Shown here one piece after another: positions 21,613 through 30,018 of a DNA stretch of 64,000 bases. The position numbers and the translations under genes are program-made. The number at the start of each line of letters is the position of its first letter. The first letter of the stretch is position 1. The notes below the pieces were generated by a model, which saw only the letters and a list, made by a program, of their open reading frames with translations, did no database searches and had not been told where the DNA came from. Where the stretch lies: the NCBI GenBank assembly GCA_001600495.1, contig BCKE01000009.1, forward strand, positions 631,394-695,393, read 5' to 3'. This DNA comes from Pilasporangium apinafurcum. Taxonomy: Eukaryota; Oomycota; Peronosporomycetes; Pythiales; Pythiaceae.

Positions 21613-21750
21613 CATCTTCAACATGGATTTTTATTATCATCTGATAAAATCCATTTTTCATTTTTTATTATTGGTGTGAATGGGTAATTCTTCAGTTCTA
21701 AAATAGTGGCCGGTGAGTTGAGCAAGCACGACGAAAGCACAGCAATCAGC

Positions 21751-22713
21751 ATGAGCTGCTTCTACTATGGCGTCACCAGCGGACGCAAGCCAGGTGTGTA
21801 CACGGACTGGAGGGCCGCTAAAGACCAAGTGAGAGGGTGGTCGGGGGGCAAAATGAAGAAATTCGAGACGTATCGTGAAGCAGAAGACTTTGTCTACCAG
21901 TTTGCGTGTTACGATTCTGAGCCAGATTCAGAGCCAATGTATGCATTGGAGGAGAACGTGGCTCCTCGATCAGAGCCAGAGTGTTATTACTATGGCGTTG
22001 CGCGCGGACGTTCACCGGGTGTGTACATCAACTGGATGACTGCAATAAAGCAAGTGCATGGGTTTTCGGGGGGAAAGATGAAGAAATTCGAGACGGAAGA
22101 AGAGGCGGAAGATTTTGTCGACCAGTTCATGGATGGATATTTCTATACGGACAATTCTGAGCCTGACAGTGAAGCTGATTCGGATCCAGGGTCGGAAGGA
22201 GCGGATTCAGACGGAGATCCTGACCCCAAGAACCCAAATACATTGGTAGCATTTTGTGACGGTAGCGCTCTTCGTAATGGGCAGCCAGATTGCCAAGCAG
22301 CGTTTGCGTGTATTTTCCCGCATTGTCGGAGTTGGGATGTAGTTGAGCCGGTGCGTAGTCGTCGCATTCGGCCTACGAACAATCGTGCCGAGTACCTTGC
22401 GGCACTGATGGCCATACGACGCGCGAATCACGAAGATCCAAACAAATACGAGGTACTCTATATTTACTCGGACAGTATGCTACTCATTCAGTCCATGACC
22501 AAGTGGATTTACGGGTGGGAACGCAACGGATGGTGCAAGGCTGATGGGTCAGAGTTGATGAACCGCGATTTGCTGCAGAGTATACAGTATGAACAGGGCA
22601 ATCGACGCATTATTTGGGAGCATGTACCAGCACATTCTGGGCGTAGTGACTGGTTTTCATATTGGAATAACATTGCGGACCGAGAAGCATGGTGTGCTGC
22701 GCGAAATATGTGA
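21751..22713 (+). CDS. RNase H1 with two viroplasmin domains
   Basis: 320 residues from ATG 21751; the frame is open to a GTG at 21706, but the first domain begins right after Met 21751. Two viroplasmin hybrid-binding domains lie in tandem: YYGVTSGRKPGVYTDW near residue 5 and YYGVARGRSPGVYINW near residue 76, each ending in GGKMKKFET. An acidic Ser/Asp/Glu/Pro linker follows. The type 1 RNase H domain runs from about residue 168 to the end with all four acidic residues: AFCDGSALRNG, NNRAEYLAAL, YIYSDSML and NIADREAW; the His is in EHVPAHSG. The enzyme should cut RNA in RNA-DNA hybrids. Duplication of the hybrid-binding domain is the unusual feature. There is no transposon partner nearby in frame. 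Confidence 0.93.
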   Translation: MSCFYYGVTSGRKPGVYTDWRAAKDQVRGWSGGKMKKFETYREAEDFVYQFACYDSEPDSEPMYALEENVAPRSEPECYYYGVARGRSPGVYINWMTAIKQVHGFSGGKMKKFETEEEAEDFVDQFMDGYFYTDNSEPDSEADSDPGSEGADSDGDPDPKNPNTLVAFCDGSALRNGQPDCQAAFACIFPHCRSWDVVEPVRSRRIRPTNNRAEYLAALMAIRRANHEDPNKYEVLYIYSDSMLLIQSMTKWIYGWERNGWCKADGSELMNRDLLQSIQYEQGNRRIIWEHVPAHSGRSDWFSYWNNIADREAWCAARNM

Positions 22714-23305
22714 TGGCTGTCAGACGTCCAACACAGCCATTTTCTTGTATGTGAAGTTGAATGGAAGCAACTCCAAGTGATTACTCTCGCTATTGCACCT
22801 AAGTCGAGAACAATGATGGAGAATCGATGATATGGATACCTGTGCTCTTCTCGTGTGAATATTTACATTCGTGAGTATCGATATATGTGCACATGAAGCA
22901 ACGCTTTCAGATAGATAACCACTACTGATGCAATGTTTCTACATCAACTGGTTGATGCATTATCTTTCAGTTAGCTATGTTTCTGTGATTGATGAATCTG
23001 TAACATTATTGAGAATAACGGACATACTCATCACAATGCCAAACTATGCTATTGAAGAAAGTGAAGATGGTCATTTTAGATGTATTAAGCAACTCACCAA
23101 CAATTGATCTTGACTGCAATCATGTGTCATCTTCGTATGCAGTATATTCAAGTGTATCGTATCGACGTCTTGCAAAACAGAACTACACCACGGGTTATTA
23201 ATGACTGCGTCAATATTCAGTGATATCTATATTTTATGAATTTACACATGACAGTTGCAAAAGTATATGATGATATGCAGAAGTGAAGACACGCTATTAA
23301 TCAAA
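22714..23305. other. Convergent intergenic region
   Basis: 592 AT-rich bases between the stops of RNase H and pirin copy 5. No gene, RNA or repeat is recognised. Confidence 0.5.
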
Positions 23306-24196
23306 CTAGTAGCGATTGCCGATATCCGACGACCAGAACGGCGCATTCTCAAATCCGTTCTTGCCACCTTGAAAGTCGCGAATGGTCTGATGAATCTCCG
23401 ACGACGTTGTCATCACGAATGGACCATACTGCACTACTGGCTCATCAATTGGCTGGCCGCTGATAACGATAAACTCCAATCCTTCACCTTCGTCTGCTGT
23501 GTGAATGTGGACGCCATCGCCCTCTTTCTCCAATACGATTGCCTGGTGAGATGTAATGGCTTCACCCGCACACTCGCCTGATCCCGTCAATGTGTAGACG
23601 AAGGCATTATGACCTTTCGGGATCTTGTAGTCGAGACTGGCACCGGGCTTGAGCAAAAAGTGGATGTACGTCACCGGTGCTTCAGTTTCAATGGGCCCTT
23701 TCACGCCAAACACCTCTCCGGCAAACACGATTGCTTCCACGCTACCCGATTTGTCGAACGCATGTGGTACAGTCTCACGTTTGATCTCTTGATACCGCGG
23801 CTCCATGATCTTCTTCGACTTCGGAAGATTAACCCACAATTGTAATCCGTGCGCCTTCTCTTCACTCGCTGGCATCTCGGCGTGTAAAATACCTTTACCG
23901 GGAGTCATCCACTGCAGATCACCGGGACGTAACTCACCTTTGTTGCCCAAAAAATCTTCATGCCGCATGTGGCCTTTCGATGTCGGCAACATGTACGTCA
24001 CAGTCTCAAAGCCTCGGTGTGGGTGGTCGGGAAAACCGCCAGGCAGGCCGACATCGAACTCGTCGAGCATGAGAAATGGGTCCAAGTTGCGGAGTTGTGG
24101 TGTGCCGAGCGATCTTCGGACAGAGGCACCGACGCCTTCACTTTGTGCCCGTGTAACGAACTTGAAGGCAATGTCTCGAGACTGGAAGGTCGCCAT
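23306..24196 (-). CDS. Pirin family protein, copy 5
   Basis: A 296-residue pirin from ATG 24196 (MATFQSRDIAFKFVTRAQ). An in-frame ATG at 24265 would add 23 residues containing a Gln run; the internal Met matches the start position of the other pirins and is preferred. Both ligand motifs are intact (DHPHRGFETVTYMLP; GKGILHAEMP). The protein is identical, residue for residue, to copy 6, which lies in mirror orientation. The coding sequences are the same almost to the stop, where the last codons differ silently (CGC TAC against CGG TAT). The two genes are divergently transcribed from within a long inverted repeat. Confidence 0.95.
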   Translation of the reverse strand: MATFQSRDIAFKFVTRAQSEGVGASVRRSLGTPQLRNLDPFLMLDEFDVGLPGGFPDHPHRGFETVTYMLPTSKGHMRHEDFLGNKGELRPGDLQWMTPGKGILHAEMPASEEKAHGLQLWVNLPKSKKIMEPRYQEIKRETVPHAFDKSGSVEAIVFAGEVFGVKGPIETEAPVTYIHFLLKPGASLDYKIPKGHNAFVYTLTGSGECAGEAITSHQAIVLEKEGDGVHIHTADEGEGLEFIVISGQPIDEPVVQYGPFVMTTSSEIHQTIRDFQGGKNGFENAPFWSSDIGNRY

Positions 24197-24554
24197 TGTT
24201 GTAAGCTGTTGTTGTTGTTGTTGTTTGTTGGTGGTAGATTGGATAATGAACTGAGGTGATGACATTTACTTGAAGCAGACTAAGGATCGTGCAGTGTGTG
24301 AGATGTCTTTAGACAGACTGTTGACTTCGTACATCAGTCGAGTTTCTCATATCCGTCGGTAGTGGATTTTTTGTTAACGCATCGGCAGTAAATTGGGTTT
24401 TGTCACGCTTTTTCTAGTTTTTGATTGGTTAAAAATCCATGATTTCAGTATCATTATGAAACTGAGACGAGTGCGGTTAGGGATAAACAGACATGGATAC
24501 ATTTCAGGATTTGGATCATTACAACACAAAGCCAAAGTCCACTTCTGCTTGTGT
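23313..24554 (-). repeat. Inverted repeat, left arm (pirin 5 plus promoter)
   Basis: The reverse complement of 24956-26197, about 1.24 kb, apparently identical. Identity stops inside the last pirin codons on the outside and at ACTTCTGCTTGTGT on the inside. Confidence 0.9.
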
Positions 24555-24955
24555 TTTTCGATATCTGATCATATCAGAACCAAGATGCTATTGACTAATT
24601 ATATGATATATGCACATGCTAGAAGCAATGACCATATACTCGTCGATGAACAGTAATAATACGAATACGTATACAGAACACGTAGCACATGCTGCACGTC
24701 GTTTACACAATATGGCATCGACAAAGCCAGTAAAAGTAAACAAAACCACTGTAATACATTGTATCTGTGAGCCTATGGTAGGTGCTTATCGAGCGCAATC
24801 GAATCATGCTATACATTTGGATTCATATGCAATATATTCTCCTTGCTGAAACCATAACGAGAGATTTATGCAGTTTATGTTTCATGTTCATGGTTGAGCT
24901 TGTGTGGGTCTCACACTTTCAATGGAGACAATATTCGAGATACGCATATAAGTAC
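24555..24955. other. 401-base spacer of the inverted repeat
   Basis: Unique AT-rich sequence at the centre of the mirror-image pirin pair. It separates the two promoters. Short frames here have no recognisable product. Confidence 0.7.
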
Positions 24956-26197
24956 ACACAAGCAGAAGTGGACTTTGGCTTTGTGTTGTAATGATCCAAA
25001 TCCTGAAATGTATCCATGTCTGTTTATCCCTAACCGCACTCGTCTCAGTTTCATAATGATACTGAAATCATGGATTTTTAACCAATCAAAAACTAGAAAA
25101 AGCGTGACAAAACCCAATTTACTGCCGATGCGTTAACAAAAAATCCACTACCGACGGATATGAGAAACTCGACTGATGTACGAAGTCAACAGTCTGTCTA
25201 AAGACATCTCACACACTGCACGATCCTTAGTCTGCTTCAAGTAAATGTCATCACCTCAGTTCATTATCCAATCTACCACCAACAAACAACAACAACAACA
25301 ACAGCTTACAACAATGGCGACCTTCCAGTCTCGAGACATTGCCTTCAAGTTCGTTACACGGGCACAAAGTGAAGGCGTCGGTGCCTCTGTCCGAAGATCG
25401 CTCGGCACACCACAACTCCGCAACTTGGACCCATTTCTCATGCTCGACGAGTTCGATGTCGGCCTGCCTGGCGGTTTTCCCGACCACCCACACCGAGGCT
25501 TTGAGACTGTGACGTACATGTTGCCGACATCGAAAGGCCACATGCGGCATGAAGATTTTTTGGGCAACAAAGGTGAGTTACGTCCCGGTGATCTGCAGTG
25601 GATGACTCCCGGTAAAGGTATTTTACACGCCGAGATGCCAGCGAGTGAAGAGAAGGCGCACGGATTACAATTGTGGGTTAATCTTCCGAAGTCGAAGAAG
25701 ATCATGGAGCCGCGGTATCAAGAGATCAAACGTGAGACTGTACCACATGCGTTCGACAAATCGGGTAGCGTGGAAGCAATCGTGTTTGCCGGAGAGGTGT
25801 TTGGCGTGAAAGGGCCCATTGAAACTGAAGCACCGGTGACGTACATCCACTTTTTGCTCAAGCCCGGTGCCAGTCTCGACTACAAGATCCCGAAAGGTCA
25901 TAATGCCTTCGTCTACACATTGACGGGATCAGGCGAGTGTGCGGGTGAAGCCATTACATCTCACCAGGCAATCGTATTGGAGAAAGAGGGCGATGGCGTC
26001 CACATTCACACAGCAGACGAAGGTGAAGGATTGGAGTTTATCGTTATCAGCGGCCAGCCAATTGATGAGCCAGTAGTGCAGTATGGTCCATTCGTGATGA
26101 CAACGTCGTCGGAGATTCATCAGACCATTCGCGACTTTCAAGGTGGCAAGAACGGATTTGAGAATGCGCCGTTCTGGTCGTCGGATATCGGCAATCG
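24956..26197 (+). repeat. Inverted repeat, right arm (pirin 6 plus promoter)
   Basis: Partner of 23313-24554; coordinates of matching bases sum to 49510. It contains about 360 bases of upstream sequence and nearly the whole pirin coding region. Confidence 0.9.
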
Positions 26198-26204
26198 GTA
26201 TTAG
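25314..26204 (+). CDS. Pirin family protein, copy 6
   Basis: A 296-residue pirin from ATG 25314, identical in protein sequence to copy 5; the alternative ATG is at 25245. The ligand motifs are intact. The 3' flank differs completely from copy 5 after the stop, while about 360 bases of 5' flank are identical, so the two genes share one promoter sequence in mirror image. Just 90 bases past the stop begins the first IS607/Fanzor element copy. As with copy 5, the product is an iron-binding bicupin of unknown role. Confidence 0.95.
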   Translation: MATFQSRDIAFKFVTRAQSEGVGASVRRSLGTPQLRNLDPFLMLDEFDVGLPGGFPDHPHRGFETVTYMLPTSKGHMRHEDFLGNKGELRPGDLQWMTPGKGILHAEMPASEEKAHGLQLWVNLPKSKKIMEPRYQEIKRETVPHAFDKSGSVEAIVFAGEVFGVKGPIETEAPVTYIHFLLKPGASLDYKIPKGHNAFVYTLTGSGECAGEAITSHQAIVLEKEGDGVHIHTADEGEGLEFIVISGQPIDEPVVQYGPFVMTTSSEIHQTIRDFQGGKNGFENAPFWSSDIGNRY

Positions 26205-26294
26205 GACAAATGAAGAGTTTTAAGGAGTAGGTTTTGCTCTATTCTTTCTGCATGTACCATGAATCCTACATAGTTAATTCATTAAATATCATAG

Positions 26295-26363
26295 CCTCAA
26301 CCTCACGAGATCATTGAGATACCGAAATATGAGTAACTCGGAGAGGAGCTCCTGTTTTTTGTA
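26295..26363 (-). ncRNA. Candidate Fanzor-linked RNA end (3' terminal segment)
   Basis: The 69 bases between the Fanzor stop and the element edge are conserved in all three copies, including the otherwise eroded one at 20.6 kb. They include the palindrome GGAGCTCC and, read on the minus strand, CTCCGAGTTACTCATATTTC. In TnpB/Fanzor systems the guide RNA is encoded at this side of the element. The RNA itself is an inference. Confidence 0.3.
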
Positions 26364-26644
26364 CTACCAATAGCTACTTAAGACTAGACAACCGCAGAGT
26401 AGACATCTCCGACACTTGGACTCGATGAGTAAGTGTTTATTCCTGCGAAAGATGTTTCTAGTAGTGCTGACATCTCTGTCAAGGATGAACTTGCAATGAG
26501 AACACTTCAAGACTTGTTGGTACCAAACATTTTGAGAAGTTGCTTCTGTTCCTTTGTTGAATACAGTTTCAATTTCAATGTTCTGTTCGGACTTGGTTTA
26601 TCTATCTTGCGCCTTTTAGTCCTTTCATAGTCTTCTAACCACTC
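26364..26644 (-). pseudogene. Fanzor/TnpB-type nuclease, internally deleted
   Basis: Two ends of a Fanzor-like RNA-guided nuclease are joined with the middle lost. The first part (26644-26510) reads DYERTKRRKIDKPSPN, then RTLKLKLYSTKEQKQLLKMF, typical of the TnpB/Fanzor N-terminus. The frame stops at 26507-26509. Overlapping it in another frame, 26508-26364 reads LKCSHCKFILDRDVSTTRNI, the C-terminal zinc finger plus the last RuvC Asp region, ending at RCLLCGCLVLSSYW. RuvC-I and RuvC-II and the central lobes are missing, so it cannot be an active nuclease. It follows the recombinase remnant directly on the same strand, the usual IS607 order. Confidence 0.65.
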
Positions 26645-27245
26645 CTATCTTCCTTCCATCTCTTCTAACAATGACGACGTTACACACAAGATGAGAGGTC
26701 TTTTTTGACTTCTTGCATTTCCATGTCTCCATTCTTGTCTTGATGAAGTTGTTGGTCAGTGTGAACCACGACTTGGGGACTATGCGCTTTACACATTTAT
26801 GCGAAGAGTCCGTACTCAAATTGATCTTGGACAGTAGCCACAATCCTCAAGATCTGCTCGCTACGTGCCATTTCCACCAATCTGGACAGTCTTGAGTCGT
26901 ACTTGAGATCGGAACCAATGTCGGTGATCCCTTTACTATCTGGGAAAACAGTCGATAGCAATACTTTTTGTCGTACACGATCGGATACTTGATTTTGGGA
27001 TGATAAAACTCGACAAGAGCCGATCATAGCGCTTTGTCAATCTTGATATCGAAATGATGAAATGATATCCATTCCTTATTCCAAACGACCATCAATCGAT
27101 TCAAGATCATACAATCGCGTTCTGTGTCCAGTAACACTTGAGATACCTCTGGTGTTAACAAGACCTTGAAGATCCCACCTCTAATGGTTTCAAGAGAAAT
27201 ACCAAATATCTCTCGAACTTTGGCAGAGGATGCATACTTGGTCAT
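26635..27245 (-). pseudogene. IS607-family serine recombinase (TnpA) remnant
   Basis: Read from 27245 leftwards. The N-terminal helix-turn-helix is clear (MTKYASSAKVREIFGISLET). A frameshift follows; YDLESIDGRLE, typical after the HTH, lies in the next frame. From 27027 another frame carries the resolvase domain: the catalytic-Ser region SCRVLSSQNQVSDRVRQ, the family signature KGITDIGSDLKYDSR, then ILRIVATVQDQFEYGLF. After a stop, QVVVHTDQQL and EVKKDLSSC continue the fold, with further stops. The protein would have been about 200 residues, as in the family. IS607 TnpA mobilises DNA without terminal repeats. Several frameshifts and stops make it dead here. Confidence 0.72.
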
Positions 27246-27828
27246 CCCTTTTGACTGGAATCGATGTCATGAGATTGACAAGTAAGATAGATGGCAGTCA
27301 GTCATCAATAATCTAATGTGTGACAGTCGATAAGAACAAAACGATAAATATCTTGATAGTACAAAAGATCCAATGTTGTCACCATTTAGAAAGAATAGAG
27401 TGTACTCGGAGTATAAAGCGTTTAGTGTCTGCATAGAGAGGCATAGCAAATGGTCAATGACAGCATTACCTTTATGATAATGGAGTGAATGGGTATGGGA
27501 AGTGATGAGTTGTTTGATGGTGATCGCAGTGTTTGAGTCATGATTCAGCAGAAGAATTAATAATTTTTTGAGTGAAATAAAACCGTTATATTTCATTGTT
27601 AGTTGATCCATTCGTAATTTTATGTGGTATGAATGTGGGTTATAAGATATGGATGGATGTACCTCATGGAGTGTGTGGGTACAATGACTTCATTCCTTTG
27701 ATCAAATGAGTCACTACCAGAGATACTCTGCATGGTCATGATTTGAGTCCTCAGAAGAGAGAAAGAGAAGACACTTAAGCGATCACCAGCAAAGCGCCGT
27801 CATCGTTCTTGTATCGCTGTGGAAGAAT
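27246..27828. other. Element interior between recombinase and ankyrin gene
   Basis: Conserved between the two copies. The minus frame 27267-27611 (114 codons) is open in both copies but shows no family features. The copies are too alike for that to mean selection. The region probably includes the ankyrin promoter. Confidence 0.5.
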
Positions 27829-28650
27829 ATGGGGGCAACATACTCTGCTTATATGAATAACCAACCGACAGATGTCCCACATGAAGGAAACGAAGATGCA
27901 CGAATACTATATTATGCTGCCAGGTCTGGAAACGTTAAACTAGTGCAATGCTTGTTGCAGGATGGCGCCACAGTCAATGGTTAAGACAATAAAGGCCGGA
28001 CAGCATTACATTATGCTGTCATGTCTGGAAACGTTAAAATGGTGCAGTACTTGTTGCAAAATGGTGCCACAGTCAATCACCGCGACAATAAAAGACTGAC
28101 AGCGCTGCATTATTCCGCTAGATTTGAAAAGGCTAAACTGGTGCAGTGCTTGTTGCAAAATGGTGTCACAGTCAATGATCAAGACAATTTCGGCCAGACA
28201 GCGCTACGTTATGCCACATCCATAAGAAACGTTGAAATGATGCAGTTCTTGTTGCAGAACGGTTCTACAGTAAATGATCGCGACGATGATGGAATGACAG
28301 CATTATATTATGCCGTCAAGTCTGGAGAGACTGAAATGGTGCAGTTCTTGGTGCAGAATGGTGCCACAGTCAACGATCAAGACAATAATGAACAGACTGC
28401 ACTACATATAGCCGCCAGGTCTGGGAACGTTGAAATGGTGCAGTTCTTAGGGCAGAACGATGTCATAGTCAATCATCGCGATAATAAAGGATGGACAGCA
28501 TTACATTATGCTGCCATGTCTGGAAACGTTAAAATGGTGCAGTACTTAGTGCAGAATGGTGCCACGGTCAATGGTCACAACGATATAGATAAAGAAGTGC
28601 TACGATATGATGCCGACGAAAAGATGATTAAAACGAAAAATCTTGGCTGA
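27829..28650 (+). pseudogene. Ankyrin-repeat gene with in-frame TAA, element copy 1
   Basis: From ATG 27829 the frame encodes MGATYSAYMNN, a possible N-myristoylation start, then seven 33-residue ankyrin repeats (consensus like GQTALHYAARSGNVEMVQFL, then LQNGATVNDRDN) and a degenerate tail ending KMIKTKNLG. Codon 52 is TAA (27982-27984), exactly where sister repeats have CAA (Gln), so one C-to-T change explains it. Frame is kept on both sides. An internal ATG at 28021 could still give a 209-residue protein with about five and a half repeats. The same stop exists in copy 2. Ankyrin repeats bind proteins; the partner is unknown. Confidence 0.8.
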
Positions 28651-28733
28651 CGTTTAACCAACATGTGGACATGGATCCAAGTTGTAGCAACGAACAAATT
28701 CTCAAGCATGGATTGTCTGATGATCAATGTGCT

Positions 28734-28833
28734 NNNNNNNNNNNNNNNNNNNNNNNNNNNNNNNNNNNNNNNNNNNNNNNNNNNNNNNNNNNNNNNNNNN
28801 NNNNNNNNNNNNNNNNNNNNNNNNNNNNNNNNN
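28734..28833. other. Assembly gap (100 N)
   Basis: A run of exactly 100 N, the usual placeholder for unknown size. Bases 28412-28733 before it and 28834-29155 after it are the same 322 bases, so two contig ends overlap unmerged. The second ankyrin fragment (to 29072) is therefore probably not a real extra copy. Confidence 0.9.
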
Positions 28834-29155
28834 CCGCCAGGTCTGGGAACGTTGAAATGGTGCAGTTCTTAGGGCAGAACGATGTCATAGTCAATCATCG
28901 CGATAATAAAGGATGGACAGCATTACATTATGCTGNCATGTCTGGAAACGTTAAAATGGTGCAGTACTTAGTGCAGAATGGTGCCACGGTCAATGGTCAC
29001 AACGATATAGATAAAGAAGTGCTACGATATGATGCCGACGAAAAGATGATTAAAACGAAAAATCTTGGCTGACGTTTAACCAACATGTGGACATGGATCC
29101 AAGTTGTAGCAACGAACAAATTCTCAAGCATGGATTGTCTGATGATCAATGTGCT
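28834..29155 (+). repeat. Repeat of 28412-28733 after the gap
   Basis: Offset 422. It carries the last two ankyrin repeats again (with an N at 28936). Element copy 2 has this sequence only once, supporting an assembly artefact. Confidence 0.88.
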
Positions 29156-29269
29156 GAAGCTGCCTGTGGCCCAAAAGTGTTCCCAACATGCGATGGACTC
29201 AACTATGAATGGTTCACTTCCTCTCCATCTCAAGCGATTCCTGACGGTAGTGATCGTGAATACCAATAG
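29093..29269 (+). CDS. Small open frame downstream of the ankyrin gene, copy 1
   Basis: A frame of 58 codons with protein-like composition and four Cys (DQCAEAACGPKVFPTCDGLN), ending in SDREYQ. It lies just after the ankyrin stop in another frame. Copy 2 has the same frame with one change (Glu to Lys). It could be a separate small gene or a former exon. No family is recognised. Confidence 0.25.
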   Translation: MDPSCSNEQILKHGLSDDQCAEAACGPKVFPTCDGLNYEWFTSSPSQAIPDGSDREYQ

Positions 29270-29467
29270 GTGAGAATCCAGAGAATAAAACTCCACCATC
29301 TGCGATCGAAAGATGCATTTTTCATACCTTTTAGTAGCAAATTCGCCGTTAACTTTCAATTTGCGGTGATGGATATTGCAATAGTTGTTTTATGCAGTGA
29401 TTTCATGGGATACATCCAACAAAAGTAACTCACAAATGTTTTCGGTCCTAATTCTAAGCTTCGTACC

Positions 29468-29690
29468 TATACAGGACGCGTCTTACGTCTGATATGCATG
29501 CTTCCAGCATCTACCGTGATGTTGCCACATTTCATCCATTTTCGATTGTTCACAATAATGTTACCATTGATGTCCAAGTGATTTTCCCGTTGCAAACTAC
29601 TATCCTCATCCTTCGAGCTTGATGAATCACTGCTGATGGTCATGTCAGAATCAAATCCAGAGAAGGATACTTGATATGATGGTGGTATCT
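29468..29690 (-). pseudogene. Orphan terminal exon inside the element, copy 1
   Basis: On the minus strand, a frame after a splice-like CTAATCAG encodes IPPSYQVSFSGFDSDMTISS, then a Ser/Asp-rich run, DINGNIIVNNRKWMKCGNIT and a basic end HIRRKTRPV before a stop at 29468. It looks like the last exon of a gene whose upstream part is missing; an in-frame TAA sits just before the acceptor. Copy 2 keeps the frame with two residue changes. The protein family is unknown. Confidence 0.35.
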
Positions 29691-29758
29691 CTGATTAGAT
29701 GCTGGTGTGGTTTTCTTTGTCATGTGTATGGGGCCAGTGCACCGACGGTAATACCACG

Positions 29759-29929
29759 GTCATGCACTGTCATGACCTCGCATCCGTTCTTGAAAAGAAG
29801 GATGACGCTAAAAAGAACTTCTTGCGGAGAATTGGAAACAAGTTTCTGGTTCTATCAATAGGGATTGCTTCAGCTCAAAAATCATGAAAGTGTATCCCTA
29901 CAGGTAGGAGAAATGGAAGATAGAGGATG
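29759..29929. repeat. Diverged end of element copy 1
   Basis: After 29758 near-identity with copy 2 ends. From about 29787 to 29929 the two are still related (TCTATC.ATAGGGATTGCTTC; GGTAGGAGAAATGG) but with many changes, and copy 2 has about 115 extra bases before this part. Confidence 0.6.
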
Positions 29930-30018
29930 AGCACTCAAAAAAACGTTTAGCCATTTAGGAATAGTTGGTGTCACTAAATCGAGGTAAGTGACAAGAATGT
30001 TCCATTCGTGAGATCTTG

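Larger units (their letters stand above)
26295..29929. mobile_element. IS607/Fanzor-derived element with ankyrin cargo, copy 1
   Basis: The unit begins at CCTCAACC (26295). It is nearly identical to 51363-54404 up to 29758 and then recognisably similar but diverged to about 29929. In order it holds: a terminal segment, a Fanzor/TnpB remnant (-), a serine-recombinase remnant of IS607 type (-), an ankyrin-repeat gene (+), a small frame (+) and an orphan exon (-). The offset between copies is 25068 before the N gap and 24646 after it, because of a 422-base local artefact. IS607 elements lack terminal inverted repeats, and none is seen. The edge at 26295 also matches the third remnant near 20729, which supports a real element end. 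Confidence 0.7.

Noticed and set aside
21706-21750. GTG start for the RNase H gene
   Set aside because: The ATG at 21751 lies directly before the first viroplasmin domain; the upstream 15 codons have no family support.
24197-24265. Upstream ATG of pirin 5 (and mirror 25245 for pirin 6)
   Set aside because: It adds a Gln-rich stretch absent from other pirins, while the internal ATG matches the family start.
27267-27611. 114-codon minus frame inside the element as a gene
   Set aside because: It has no family features, and its conservation is explained by the recent duplication alone.
27979-28047. Intron removing the ankyrin TAA (GTTAAG...GTGCAG)
   Set aside because: The join would shift the ankyrin frame, so it cannot restore the repeats.
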